Below, in pieces: positions 1-9,960 of a stretch of 64,000 nucleotides of DNA; the stretch's first letter is position 1, and the number at the start of each line of letters is the position of its first letter. The stretch lies in contig NZ_AP022579.1 in the NCBI RefSeq assembly GCF_010731295.1, positions 1 to 64,000 on the forward strand, written 5' to 3'. The notes below the pieces were generated by a model. It did no database searches. It saw only the letters and a program-made list of their open reading frames with translations, and was not told the origin of the DNA. A program made the position numbers and the translations under genes. The stretch is from Mycolicibacterium boenickei (GTDB lineage Bacteria > Actinomycetota > Actinomycetes > Mycobacteriales > Mycobacteriaceae).

Positions 1-522
1 ACATCGACATCGATCTCGGCACCGGGCGACGGCTGACCGGCACGGTCTCCCCGTGTTCGGCGACCGGCTGGTGTCGGTGACGTATTCAAGCTCGACGGCA
101 AGCACCTGCTGCAGTCCTGGATTCCGTTGCTGGCGTTGGCCGCAGGACTTCCGGACCAGGACTGGTCGGCGGTGTGCATCGGGCGTCCCCGGCGCGGCGA
201 CACCCGCGGGTCGAGGACTGGGCCGTCCGGATGATCCGGTCGCGCTGCTGGCCGATCTGGTCGCCATCTACGACGCGGGCCGCCGGGAGCCGTTGCCGCT
301 GCCCATCAAGACCTCCTACGCGTGGGCAGCCGCGCGGCACGCCGGCGACGAGGCGTGAAGCCGGATTCCGCTGGCGCAGCGGTAGATTCCCGGCGAGGAT
401 GAGGCGCCGGCACATGTGCGGGCGTGGGGTCGCGGCGCGCCGTTGAGCCGGCTGGCCGGGTTGGGTGAGTATTCGGGCGGCTGTGGCTTCCGCTGCTGCA
501 GGCCGAAAGGTCGCCCCGGTGA
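1..522 (+). pseudogene. recC: RecC, C-terminal part, frameshifted and cut by window start
   Basis: This is the 3' end of exodeoxyribonuclease V gamma chain (RecC), the recognition/scaffold subunit of the RecBCD end-resection helicase-nuclease. No single frame is open. Splicing frames gives a continuous RecC-like tail: LGTGRRLTGTVSP, then VFGDRLVSVTYS, KLDGKHLLQSWIPLLALAAGLP, IGRPRRGDT, DPVALLADLVAIYDAGRREPLP and LWLPLLQAERSPR, ending at a TGA at 520-522. At least four or five single-base shifts are needed, near 50, 90, 210, 355 and 480. The stop overlaps the recB GTG start, as in an intact recCBD operon. The identification rests on the recB and recD that follow and on this reassembled tail. 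Real decay cannot be excluded, but the density of indels in G/C runs suggests sequence error. Confidence 0.75.
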
Positions 523-3500
523 AGGTATTCGATCTGCTCGGGCCGTTGCCGCAGACCAACAGCACCACGGTGCTGGAGGCCAGCGGTACCGGCAAGACCT
601 TCGCGCTGGCCGGGTTGGTGACGCGGTTCGTGGCAGAGGCGCGGCGACGCTGGATCAGATGCTGCTGATCACGTTCGGCCGGGCCGCGAGCCAGGAGCTG
701 CGGGAGCGGGTGCGGGCCCAGATCGTCGGGGCCCTGGCGGCCCTGGAGGATCCGTCCCGCGCCGACAACGACCTGCTGCAGTACCTGATCGCCGAGGACC
801 AGCAGGCCCGCGGGCAGCGGCTGCGTGATGCGCTGGCCGGTTTCGACGCCGCGACCATCGCCACCACGCACCAGTTCTGCCAGATCGTCCTGAAGTCCCT
901 TGGCGTGGCCGGCGACAGCGATTCGGGTGTGACTCTGGTCGAAAGTCTTGACGAGCTGGTGTGCGAGATCGTCGACGATCTGTATCTCGCGCATTTCGGG
1001 GCTCAGCGGGATGTCCCCGAGCTGGGGTATGCCGAGGCGCTGCGGCTGGCCCGGGTCGTGGTGGCCAACCCGGCCACCGAGCTGCGGCCACGGGATCCCG
1101 AGCCCGAGTCCCCGGCCGGGATACGTCTCGGTTTCGCCCGGGCGGTGCTGGCGGAGCTGGAGATTCGCAAGCGGCGCCGCGGCGTGCTGGGGTACGACGA
1201 TCTGCTGACCCGGCTGGCCGGGGCGCTGGCGACGGAAGAGTCGGCGGCCCAGGTCCGGATGGCGCAACGCTGGCCGATCGTGATGGTCGACGAGTTCCAG
1301 GACACCGATCCGGTGCAGTGGCAGGTGATCGAGCGGGCGTTCTCCGGGCGGTCGACGCTGATCCTGATCGGCGATCCCAAGCAGGCGATCTACGCGTTCC
1401 GCGGCGGGGACATCGACACCTATCTGCGGGCCGCGGCGACCGCCGGGGACAAGCAGACGCTCGGCACCAACTGGCGCAGCGACAGCGTGCTGGTGGACAG
1501 CTTGCAGGCGGTGCTGCGCGGCGCCGAGCTGGGCGGACCGGACATCGTGGTGCACGACGTGCAGGCCAATCACCAGGGGCATCGGCTGGCCGGGGCGCCG
1601 CACAACGATCCGTTCCGGCTGCGGATGGTGACGCGAAACCGCACCGGCACCAAGGTGATTCCGATCGCCGACCTTCGTGACCACATCGGCAAGGATCTGG
1701 CCGCCGACATCGGGGCGTTGCTGACCAGCGGTGCGACCTTCGACGGCAGCCCGCTGCAAGCGCGCGACGTCGCGGTGATCGTCGAGACCCACAAGGACGC
1801 CCGGGCCTGCCACACCGCGCTGCTCGAGGCCGGCATCCCCGCGGTCTACACCGGGGATTCCGATGTGTTCAATTCCGAGGCCGCCGAGGACTGGCTGTAT
1901 CTGCTGGAAGCGTTCGACCAGCCGCACCGCCCCGGCCTGGTGCGGGCCGCGGCGGCCACGATGTTCTTCGGCGAGACCGCCGAAACCCTTGCCGCGGGCG
2001 GGGATGCACTGACCGACCGGGTCGCCGACACCCTGCGCACCTGGGCCGGCCAGGCCCGTGAGCGCGGCGTCGCGGCGATCTTCGAGGCCGCGCAACTGGC
2101 AGGCATGGGCAAGCGGGTGCTGTCCTGGCAGGGCGGTGAGCGGCTGATGACCGACGTGGCCCACCTGACTCAGCTGCTCGGTGACACCGCGCACCGGGAA
2201 GGTTTCGGGCTGGCCGCGCTGCGGGACTGGCTGCGCACGCAGCGCTCCGAGGGCGGCGGCACCTCCGAGCGCAACCGCCGTCTGGACAGCGACGCCGCTG
2301 CGGTGCAGATCATGACGGTGTGGGTCAGCAAGGGCCTGCAGTTCCCGATCGTGTACCTGCCGTTCGCGTTCAATCGGTATGTGCCGGAACCCGATCTGGT
2401 GTTGTTCCACGACGACGGCGTGCGCTGCCTGCAGGTCGGCGGCCCGGATCCAGCGGTGACCCGGGCCGGGCGGACCGAGGCAGCCGCCGACGACAGCCGG
2501 CTGACCTACGTGGCGATGACGCGGGCCCAGTCCCAGGTGGTCGCGTGGTGGGCGCCGTCGAACGACGAGCCGAACGGCGGCCTGTCACGGCTGCTGCGCG
2601 GGCGCGCTCCCGGCGAGGCCGCGGTGCCCGACCGGTGCGTGCCTGCCAAGGTCACCGATGAGGACGCGTTGGCCCGGTTGCGGGCGTGGGAGGCCGAGGG
2701 CGGTCCGGTGCTGGAGCAGTCGGTGATCGTCCCGGCCCCGCCGGTCCCCACGCGCCCGTTCCAGATGACCTGGCGGCGCGGCACTTTCACCGCTCGATCG
2801 ACACCGCATGGCGGCGCACGTCGTACTCGGGGCTGCTACGCGCGGCCGAGGACGACGGCGATACCGGGGTGTCCAGCGAGCCCGAGGTCGCCGAACTCGA
2901 CGACGAGTCGACCGACATCGCCGTCGTCGCTCCCGCCCAGGGCGCCGACCTGCCCTCCCCGATGGCGTCGCTGCCCACCGGGGCGGCGTTCGGCTCACTC
3001 GTGCACGCGGTGCTGGAGACCGCCGACCCGCTGGCCGCGGATCTGTCTGCCGAACTGCTGACCGAGGTGCGTAAGCACGCCGCCCGCTGGCCCGTCGAGG
3101 TCGAGGCCGATGAACTGGCTGCGGCCCTGCTGCCCATGCACGACACCCGTTGGGGCCGTTGGCGCCCGGCGTGACGCTGCGGCAGATCGGGATGGCCGAC
3201 CGGCTGTGCGAGCTGGATTTCGAATTCCCCATGGCCGGGGGCGATCTGCGCGGCGGCGACTTCGCCCGGTTGGCCGATGTCGGCGCACTGCTCGATCAGC
3301 ACCTGCCCGCCGGCGATCCGATGGCCGTCTATGCCGAGCGACTGACGACCGGGCTGTTGGGCCGTCAGCCGCTGCGCTATCTGTCCGGTTCGGTGGACGT
3401 GGTGCTGCGGATCGAGCATCGCTTCGTCATCGTCGACTACAAGACCAACTGGCTGGGCACCGGTGACGAGCCGCTCACCGCGGCCGACTACGGGCGGGAC

Positions 3501-3764
3501 CGGATGGTCGAGGCGATGCTGCACTCGGACTATCCGCTGCAGGCGCTGCTGTACAGCGTTGTGCTGCACCGGTTCCTGAGTTGGCGGCTGCCCGGCTACG
3601 ACCCGGCCACCCATCTTGGCGGGGTGATGTACCTGTTCGTGCGCGGGATGTGCGGGGCGCAGACGCCCGTCGTCGACGGACACCCGGCCGGGGTGTTCAG
3701 CTGGGAACCGCCCGCGCCGCTGGTGATCGCGATATCGGAGCTACTCGATCAGGGAGCCGGGTGA
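519..3764 (+). pseudogene. recB: RecB, exodeoxyribonuclease V beta chain, frameshifted
   Basis: RecB is the SF1A 3'-5' helicase and nuclease subunit of RecBCD, acting in double-strand break repair. The probable start is GTG 519 (VKVFDLLGPLPQ), overlapping the recC stop. Walker A follows near residue 28. Frame shifts near 637, 2780 and 3170 split the gene into four pieces. The main piece carries IATTHQF, VMVDEFQDTD (Walker B), GDPKQAIYAFRGGD, LGTNWRS and VSKGLQFPIVYLP. The last piece carries the nuclease motif VIVDYKTNWLG near 3430-3460 and ends at 3764. Walker A reads EASGTGKT, one residue shorter than the usual EASAGTGKT, an in-frame loss. The recD ATG overlaps the stop by one base. All helicase and nuclease motifs can be found once frames are joined, so the gene was recently functional or is misread. 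Confidence 0.88.
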
Positions 3765-5406
3765 TGCTGGACGCTTTCGCCGAGATTCAGGCCCGCCGAT
3801 GTGCGTGGCCCAACGGTTGAGCACCCTCGCCGAGGAAAGCACGCCGTCGGTCGTCCTGGCCCTGGCGCTGGCGGTGCGGGCCCTTCGCGGCGGCTCGGTC
3901 TGTGTCGACCTGCGGGCGGTCGCCGAACAGACCCAATTGCCGGACCTGCCCTGGCCGCAGCCCGACGAGTGGTTGGCGGCCGTGGCGGCCAGCCCGCTAC
4001 TGGGCGCTCCGCCGGTGCTGCGGTTGTTCGGGGACCTGCTGTACCTCGACCGCTACTGGTTGGAGGAGCAGCAGGTCTGCGACGACGTGCTGACGTTGGT
4101 GGGTGCGCAGCCGGCCGGATCGGCACCCGATGTGGCGCGGTTGTTCCACCGGGGTTCGAGGAGCAGCGGGCCGCGGCGAAAGTGGCGTTGTCACAGGGGC
4201 TGACGGTGCTGACCGGTGGGCCCGGCACCGGCAAGACCACCACGGTGGCGCGGCTGTTGGCGCTGCTGGCCGAGCAGGCCGCGCTGGCCGGCCTCCCGTC
4301 GCTGCGGATCGCGCTGGCCGCGCCGACAGGTAAGGCCGCGGCCCGGCTTCAGGAGGCCGTGCAGCTTGAGGTGAACCGGCTCGACGCCGTGGACCGGGAA
4401 CGGATCTCGGGCCTGCAGGCCACCACGCTGCACCGGCTGCTGGGGCCCCGCCCGGACACGTCGTCGCGGTTCCGTCACCATCGGGCGAATCGGTTGCCGC
4501 ACGACGTGATCGTCGTCGACGAGACCTCGATGGTGTCGCTGACCATGATGGCGCGACTGCTGGAGGCGGTGCGTCCGCAAACCCGGCTGCTGCTGGTCGG
4601 CGATCCCGATCAGCTGGCGTCGGTGGAAGCCGGCGCGGTGTTGGCCGATCTGGTCGAGGGGCTGGGCTCGCGTGGGGTGGCGGCCCTGCAAACCTCGCAC
4701 CGGTTCGGTGAATCGATCGGCGCGCTGGCGTCAGCAATCCGGGCCGGGGACGCGTCCGGCGCGGTGGAGGTGCTGGCGGCCGGGGGCGAGCACGTCGAGT
4801 GGGTGTCCTCGGACCCGGCCGAGCGCTTGCGGGAAGTGCTTGTGCCGCTTGCGTTGCGGCAGGCGGCGATCCTCGGGGATGCGCGCGCGCCTGGCCATTC
4901 TCGACGAGCATCGGCTGTTGTGCGCGCGGCGCGGTCCGTTCGGTGTCGCGCAATGGAACCGCCAGGTGCAGCGGTGGCTGGCCGAGGCGACCGGTGAGCC
5001 CATGTGGGCGTCGTGGTACGTGGGCGGCCGATCCTGGTGACCGCCAACGACTATGGGCTCAAGCTGTACAACGGCGATACCGGCGTCACCGTCGCCACCC
5101 CGACGGCTTGCGGGCCATCGTGGGTGGGACCGCGGGTGGGTCCGCGTCGTTCGCGACCGGTCGGCTCACCGAGGTCGAGACCATGCACGCCATGACGATC
5201 CACAAGTCCCAGGGCAGCCAGGCCGACGAGGTGACCGTGCTGCTACCGCCGGAGGACTCCCGCCTGTTGACGAGGAGCTGTTCTACACCGCGGTCACCCG
5301 GGCCAAGACGCGGGTACGCGTCGTGGGATCCGAAGCGGAGATTCGCGCGGCGATCTCCCGGCAGGCAGTCCGAGCGACCGGCCTGCGAAAGCGGCTGAAG
5401 CTCTAA
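3764..5406 (+). pseudogene. recD: RecD, exodeoxyribonuclease V alpha chain, frameshifted
   Basis: RecD is the SF1B 5'-3' helicase of RecBCD. The ATG at 3764 overlaps the recB stop (TGATG). About six frame shifts are needed, near 3795, 4150, 4885, 5022, 5102 and 5270. The joined product shows VLTGGPGTGKTTTVARLLA (Walker A, near 4205-4260), AAPTGKAAARLQEA, TLHRLLG, VIVVDETSMVSLTMM (Walker B), LLLVGDPDQLASVEAG, TSHRFGESIG, ILVTANDYGLKLYNGDTGV, MTIHKSQGSQADEVTVLLP and ELFYTAVTRAKTRV, ending RLKL at 5406. Every expected RecD motif is present and in order, so the frame breaks are the only abnormality. Its length of about 545 residues fits the family. It is the last gene of the recCBD group and is followed by a hairpin. 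Confidence 0.88.
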
Positions 5407-5551
5407 ACGGCGCGTCCGGCGAAAACGCGCCGGAGATGAGGCCGATCACGATTGCCAGGGTGGGCAAGCCCATCGCGACAGCCGTGACGACGCCGGCGAC
5501 CGCGCCGATGCCCAGCACCAGCAGAAGTACGCCCACAAATGCACCGACCAT
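5294..5551 (-). CDS. small hydrophobic protein, C-terminus doubtful
   Basis: The reading frame from ATG 5551 encodes a strongly hydrophobic N-terminal half (MVGAFVGVLLLVLGIGAVAGVV, then TAVAMGLPTLAIVIGLISGAF). This would form one or two membrane segments. Downstream of about 5420 the frame runs antisense through the 3' end of recD and the sequence becomes an arginine/serine-rich shadow. The true stop may have been lost to an indel, so only the first 45 or so residues look genuine. No family is recognised. Confidence 0.35.
   Translation of the reverse strand: MVGAFVGVLLLVLGIGAVAGVVTAVAMGLPTLAIVIGLISGAFSPDAPFRASAAFAGRSLGLPAGRSPRESPLRIPRRVPASWPG
5409..5431. terminator. hairpin after recD
   Basis: A perfect 7-bp inverted repeat (GGCGCGT at 5409-5415 pairing with ACGCGCC at 5425-5431) with a 9-base loop starts three bases after the recD stop. 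It has no T-run, as is common for terminators in high-GC actinobacteria. It lies inside the minus-strand small membrane ORF, so it could alternatively be coding sequence by chance. Confidence 0.35.
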
Positions 5552-5711
5552 TGCACGCCCTTTCCTATGACAGCGATCACAATGTACCCCCTCGGTGGGC
5601 TGAATCACATACGGATCACGCACCAATTCGGTTAACGATTTCGCGGCAAAATGTATAGCTGAGCTTGGTATATGCCTTGTTCAGCGGATGTCAGCGAACA
5701 CGGACGCGGCG

Positions 5712-6128
5712 CTATCCGGCACCCGAGACGCTCAGCGCCCAGAACACCAGCGCGTTGAGCGCCAGAAAGCTCAGCAACGAAATCGCGAAGGCGCGCCCCC
5801 ACCAGCGTCTGGGTGCGGCGAACGGCAACACCAGGGCCCAGAACAGGCTGACCGGCACCGAGATGAGCACGCCGAAGACGATCCCGTAGCCGTGCGGATC
5901 CGTGGCCGGGTTCGTGTCGAACGCCGAACCCAGCATCGCGTAGACGATCAGCGCCCAGAACGCCGCCGCGCAGCCGCCGATGACGCCTGCGACCCAGCGG
6001 ATGCCCAGCACGACTTGGTCGTGCTGGTTGAGCGGCGGCTGCACATAAGCCTGAGGTGCGAACGCCTGGGGTCCGTACCGGTCCACCCACTCGTGCGGGT
6101 ATTCCTCTGGCGGTGTCTGCTCCGGCAA
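5712..6128 (-). CDS. multi-pass membrane protein of unknown function
   Basis: A 138-residue protein. The first 40 residues are polar and rich in proline, tyrosine and glutamine (MPEQTPPEEYPHEWVDRYGPQ). Four hydrophobic segments follow: VVLGIRWVAGVIGGCAAAFWALIVYAML, GIVFGVLISVPVSLFWALVL, and a last pair around FAISLLSFLALNALVFWAL. I do not recognise a family. The ATG at 6128 is preferred because it gives the acidic cytoplasmic-type N-terminus; a longer overlapping frame in another phase is a shadow. It is transcribed away from the hydrolase gene upstream of it on the same strand, with a gap of about 70 bases. Confidence 0.6.
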   Translation of the reverse strand: MPEQTPPEEYPHEWVDRYGPQAFAPQAYVQPPLNQHDQVVLGIRWVAGVIGGCAAAFWALIVYAMLGSAFDTNPATDPHGYGIVFGVLISVPVSLFWALVLPFAAPRRWWGRAFAISLLSFLALNALVFWALSVSGAG

Positions 6129-6195
6129 TCCCCGATTCGGCGTCCTTACCAGGATATGGGCGCCACGAGGGCTCGACAGGCACCGATTTCGGCCG

Positions 6196-7962
6196 TCAGA
6201 CGGTCAGCGCCACCGATTGCCCGGCCAGCGGCTCGTACACCGCGTACTGGAACAGGGCATCGAGAATCGGCTCCACCAATCCGTCCCACGGTGTGGCCTG
6301 CACCGGATCTGTCGAGGCGAACGGCAGCACCACCGCGGTAGCGGTACCAGACGCGGTGGGAATCTCGATGCTCTCCTGCGGCGCGCCGTACACGCCGGTT
6401 TCGGTGCCGTTGTACATGTCGTTGATCCAGCCGGCCGAGATCGTCTTGACCGCATCGACGTTCTGCGGTTGCGAGAAGCCGGCGATGAGGTACTCGGCGA
6501 ACTGCAGGATGGGGTTGGCCCCCTGCAGTCCGTCGATGTGACGTCCGCCGACCAGCATCACGCCGTTGAACTCGCCGGGCCGCGCGGCCTGCAGTTCCTG
6601 GCCCACCGTCCCGTTGCGGTTCCACACATAGGGCTCGGACGAAATGAGCAGCACCGGACGGTAATTGGCACCGGTCAGCTGGTTCAGCGCGTCGGGCATG
6701 TCATTGTGGGTGTCCACCGCGTCGAGCAGCACCACCCCGGCCAGGTCGTCGACCGCGCCGTTGTCGACCATGCGGCGGCGCCGGTGACCAGCATTCCGCC
6801 CAGGAATGCCCGACCAGCACGAACGGACGGCAGTGTGACGGGGTGGCCCGCCGCCGCGCTGGCGCTCGCGGTCAGTTCGGGCCGGTCGTCGGCGAACAGG
6901 TCCGCGACGGACTGCTGCATCGGTTCCCCGCCGATCCATTCTCCGTTGGTGTCGAAGAGGTTTGACGACAACGTCGGTACCACGACGATGCTGTTGGTCT
7001 CCTCGGCCAGGTACGCCGCGGTGTAGCTGTACATCGGCCCCGTCGCCATGAACCCGTGCTGCAGATAGATGACGCCGGTGGCCGAGTCCGGGTCCTCCGG
7101 GAAGTACCAGTCCGCGCGCACGGTCTGGTTGGTCCCCGGCATGTCCAGCGTCGAGGTGCGGACGGTGACGTTGCTGCCCGGCGGGAGCACCGGTGGCCCG
7201 GAGAACACCTGCAACGCAGCGCCGACCACATTGAACACCAGCGAGCCGACGATGTTCACCAACGGCGCGGTCCGCGGCGCGGTGACCGGTGCCGACCGAC
7301 GGTGGCGGCGGCCAGTTGGGCGATCGGCCGCGTCACCGGTTGATCGACAACGGTTTCGCCGCCCGATCGGTGAGGCCGGTGAGCAGGGCGCGTCCGTCGG
7401 TGGCGATGCGGTCGACGACGGCGTTCACCTGCGCCGGCGGCGCCTTCTGATCGACGCGGTGGGTGACGGCGTCGATCGCCTCGGCGATGTCGGGTGCCGC
7501 CGTCTCGGCCATGGTGGCGTCGGCGACCGCAGGCGGCTCGGGGGTGTCACGTTTCGTCGTGGCCTTGGGTCGTGTAAGTGGTTGCGCCGAGCGGATGTTC
7601 GGCACCCGGTCGGCAACCTCGGTCAGTGCGGTGCGTACCTGGGTCCGGAGGTCGTCGACCGCGTCGCGGACCTCGGAGGGCTTCGGCAGAGACTTCGGCA
7701 CGGACAGCCGCGGGCGCTGACCCACCGGCGCATCGTCGGCCCGCCGCGGCTCTTGCTTGCGCGGGCCGAAGCGGGTCGGCTTGTCCCGGTGCTTCGTCGG
7801 CTTGTCAGAGTCGTTGGTGGACTGCGTGGTTGACTTCTCGCGGCCGGGGTCGGCATGAGCCGTCGACACCGCGCCCGCGATCAACCCCATCCACAGGGCG
7901 AGAACCACAACGCCCCACCCCATTGCCGTGAACACATGAATTGCCCGCCCCCGTTTGGTCAC
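6196..7962 (-). pseudogene. exported alpha/beta-hydrolase (PE-PPE-type domain), frameshifted
   Basis: The N-terminal part (ATG 7962) has a signal peptide, VVVLALWMGLIAGAVSTAHA, then a basic, low-complexity linker and a segment with VNAVVDRIATDGRALLTG. The frame stops at 7333 but continues in another phase as VTRPIAQLAAATVG. In a third phase it runs as VNIVGSLVFNVVGAALQVFSGPPVLPPGSNVTV followed by ADWYFPEDPDSATGVIYLQHGF, the start of a hydrolase domain. Another shift near 6780 restores DDLAGVVLLDAVD to the end (QSVALTV, 6196). This order (signal, linker, LVNIVGSL, ADWYFP, YLQHGF) is that of mycobacterial exported lipase/esterase-like proteins with a PE-PPE-type alpha/beta-hydrolase fold. The nucleophile elbow lies close to the 6780 break and is not clear. 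At least three indels separate the pieces; they are probably one gene. Confidence 0.7.
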
Positions 7963-8015
7963 TCAGGCACGCTAACCGGCCTCACCGCCCGTTCGCAGGA
8001 AAATGCACAAATCCG

Positions 8016-8035
8016 TTTAAATGTTTCTTTAAGTG
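8016..8035. repeat. 8-bp direct repeat in divergent promoter region
   Basis: TTTAAATG (8016-8023) and TTTAAGTG (8028-8035) recur at a 12-base pitch. They sit inside the AT-rich 146-base gap between the minus-strand hydrolase and the plus-strand TetR gene. A repeated element at roughly one helical turn in this position could be an operator for the TetR protein. This is inference from position and spacing only. Confidence 0.3.
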
Positions 8036-8108
8036 CTCACAGTCCCCGGTGCATCGCCACGCGTCCGTCATACTGAAACCCCATTACGCAGCGAATCAGG
8101 ACAGTCGA

Positions 8109-8753
8109 TTGTCAGCACCAGAACGCCGACCCCGGGGACGTCCGGTTGGTGGCGGCAACACCGCCGAGCAGTCCCGCGAGGTGTTGATGGATGCCGCCGA
8201 GCACCTTTTCGTCACCCGCGGGTACCGCGCCTCGACCATGGAGGTCATCGCCCACGAGGCCGGCTATTCACGCACCGCGATCTACCGGCAGTTCGCCAAC
8301 CGCAACGAGCTGATCGCGGCCATGGTGCAGCGCACCACCCAGCGGCACATGGCGTCGATCCTCACCCGGATACCCGAGGGCGCCGGTCCCGTCGATCTGC
8401 TCGTCGAGAGTCTGGTCATCGTCGCGACCGAGCTGGTGGCCGACCCGCTGCTCAACACGATCGCCGACCAAACCTCCGAAGGCACGATCGCATCGTTGAT
8501 CGCCGGTGATTCGGACCTGACCGAGTTGGTGCAGACCACCATCGAGGCCATGATCGCCGACGATGCCGGTCAGTTCCGGCCCGGCCTGCACGCACATGAC
8601 CTGGCGCAGTTCATCATTGCGACGGCGCTGGGGTTCCTGGTGAAAGCGGTGCCCGGCATGGCCGACCCCGCCGTGGCGCGCAGCTACATCGAGACGTTCA
8701 TCCTGCCGGCCGTCGTGAAGAAACCCCCGCCGCCGCGTCAGGTGTTCCCCTAG
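8109..8753 (+). CDS. TetR/AcrR-family transcriptional regulator
   Basis: A 214-residue regulator if started at TTG 8109 (LSAPERRPRGRPVGG), preceded by AGGACA at a good spacing. The open frame extends further upstream but gives an implausible cysteine-rich leader. Residues about 22-70 form the TetR helix-turn-helix DNA-binding domain: SREVLMDAAEHLFVTRGYRASTM followed by VIAHEAGYSRTAIYRQFANRNEL. The rest is the helical ligand-binding and dimerisation domain. It is divergent from the exported hydrolase gene, with a direct repeat in the gap, so it may control that gene or itself. The ligand is unknown. It converges on the MoxR-type operon with a gap of about ten bases. Confidence 0.85.
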   Translation: MSAPERRPRGRPVGGGNTAEQSREVLMDAAEHLFVTRGYRASTMEVIAHEAGYSRTAIYRQFANRNELIAAMVQRTTQRHMASILTRIPEGAGPVDLLVESLVIVATELVADPLLNTIADQTSEGTIASLIAGDSDLTELVQTTIEAMIADDAGQFRPGLHAHDLAQFIIATALGFLVKAVPGMADPAVARSYIETFILPAVVKKPPPPRQVFP

Positions 8754-8763
8754 CCGCCGACCG

Positions 8764-9960
8764 TCATTCCCGTTCTCCGCCATAGGCACTGGCATCCTCC
8801 AGGATGGATTGCAGCTTGTCCGCGGGACCTGAGCCATGGCCTTCGCGCTCCTCCAGACGCAGGTCCGGAGCGCTGGTGTTCTTGTCCCCCAACGGCAATC
8901 CGTCGGGCCCCACCGGACCGAGGATCTGCGCGGGATTCGGCGCGCGCGGATCGGCCACTTGCAGTGGACCATCGCCGGGGCCCGGTTGTGCACCTGGCGG
9001 AGCCGGCGGTGGCGGCGGCGCTGCAGGCAGGTTCTCGCCGGGCAGCGACGGCAACGGCGGTGTCTCGGTTCCAGACTGCCCGTCAGGTGCCAGTGGCGGC
9101 AGTTGCGGTGCCCCGCCCTGCCCGATCGGCGGCAGGGCAGGCGCGGCGCCAGGTCCCTGCGGTGGCGGAGGTGGAGCTTGGCCTTGCCCGGGGCTGACCG
9201 GGCCTTCGCCCGGACCGTCCCCCTGGCCGATGCCCTGCCCCGGCGGGGGCGGCAGAGCCGGCGGCGGTGGCGGCGGTTCGGGCGTCACGACGGCGGGTCC
9301 GGTCGGCGGAGGTGGAGGCGGGGCGTGCATGGCGGCCAGTTTGCGTTCCAGCCGCGGCTTGGCATCGGCACGCACTGCCCGTCGCTCGTCATTGGGATCG
9401 GTGTTGTACAGGAAGCACCCGTCGGGAGCGTCCTTGACCACGGCCAGCGCGTCGTTGTAGAGCCGGTCGGCATCTTTGGGGCGGCCGGACCGCACGGCCA
9501 GGTCGGCCAGCGTTTCCCGGACCAGTTCGAGATTGATCCGCACCGGGCAGGAGTCGGCGCCGTCGAAGCTCTCCAGTGCCTCGCTGAACCGCTTCTCCGC
9601 GTCGTCGAGTTTGCCTTCCAGCACCAGCAGATCGCCTTCGGCGAACGCGATGCTGCCGGCTTCGATCACCCCGAACTTCTTCAGTTTGTCGACATCGATC
9701 CGCAGCGCCTCGATGTCGTGCCGGTTGAACGAGTCGACGGCGGAGTTCCCGACCACCACCACCGAGATCAGCCCGGCGACGACGACCGCCAGTAGTGCGG
9801 CGACGGGCACGGTGTAGAGGAACAGCCTGCGGCGCAGTCGAAGCCGCCGCTGCGACGGGTTGAACCACGCCACCGTGCGACGGCGGGCGAGCTGCAGGAA
9901 GTGACGCAGGAACGGAATGATCTGGCCCAGTATCTGGTTCGGCTTCTGACGCAACATCAT
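8764..9960 (-). CDS. proline-rich single-pass membrane protein, end of MoxR operon
   Basis: A 398-residue protein starting ATGATG at 9960, overlapping the upstream stop by ATGA. The order is a basic N-terminus (residues 1-55), one membrane segment (TVPVAALLAVVVAGLISVVVVG) and a helical domain resembling TPR-type repeats (AEGDLLVLEGKLDDAEKRFSEAL, then RPKDADRLYNDALAVVK). A long proline/glycine-rich tail follows, with runs such as HAPPPPPPTGP and PGQGIGQGDGPGEGP. The end is charged (LRLEEREGHG). The helical part resembles tetratricopeptide modules of BatB/BatE-type proteins that accompany MoxR and VWA proteins. The tail probably crosses or binds the cell wall. It is the last gene of a tightly overlapping set. 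Confidence 0.75.
   Translation of the reverse strand: MMLRQKPNQILGQIIPFLRHFLQLARRRTVAWFNPSQRRLRLRRRLFLYTVPVAALLAVVVAGLISVVVVGNSAVDSFNRHDIEALRIDVDKLKKFGVIEAGSIAFAEGDLLVLEGKLDDAEKRFSEALESFDGADSCPVRINLELVRETLADLAVRSGRPKDADRLYNDALAVVKDAPDGCFLYNTDPNDERRAVRADAKPRLERKLAAMHAPPPPPPTGPAVVTPEPPPPPPALPPPPGQGIGQGDGPGEGPVSPGQGQAPPPPPQGPGAAPALPPIGQGGAPQLPPLAPDGQSGTETPPLPSLPGENLPAAPPPPPAPPGAQPGPGDGPLQVADPRAPNPAQILGPVGPDGLPLGDKNTSAPDLRLEEREGHGSGPADKLQSILEDASAYGGERE

Noticed and set aside
86..2410. Long minus-strand frame (774 residues) opposite recB
   Set aside because: Antisense to the recB coding sequence; rich in R, G, Q and H as expected of a shadow frame in high-GC DNA, with no domain.
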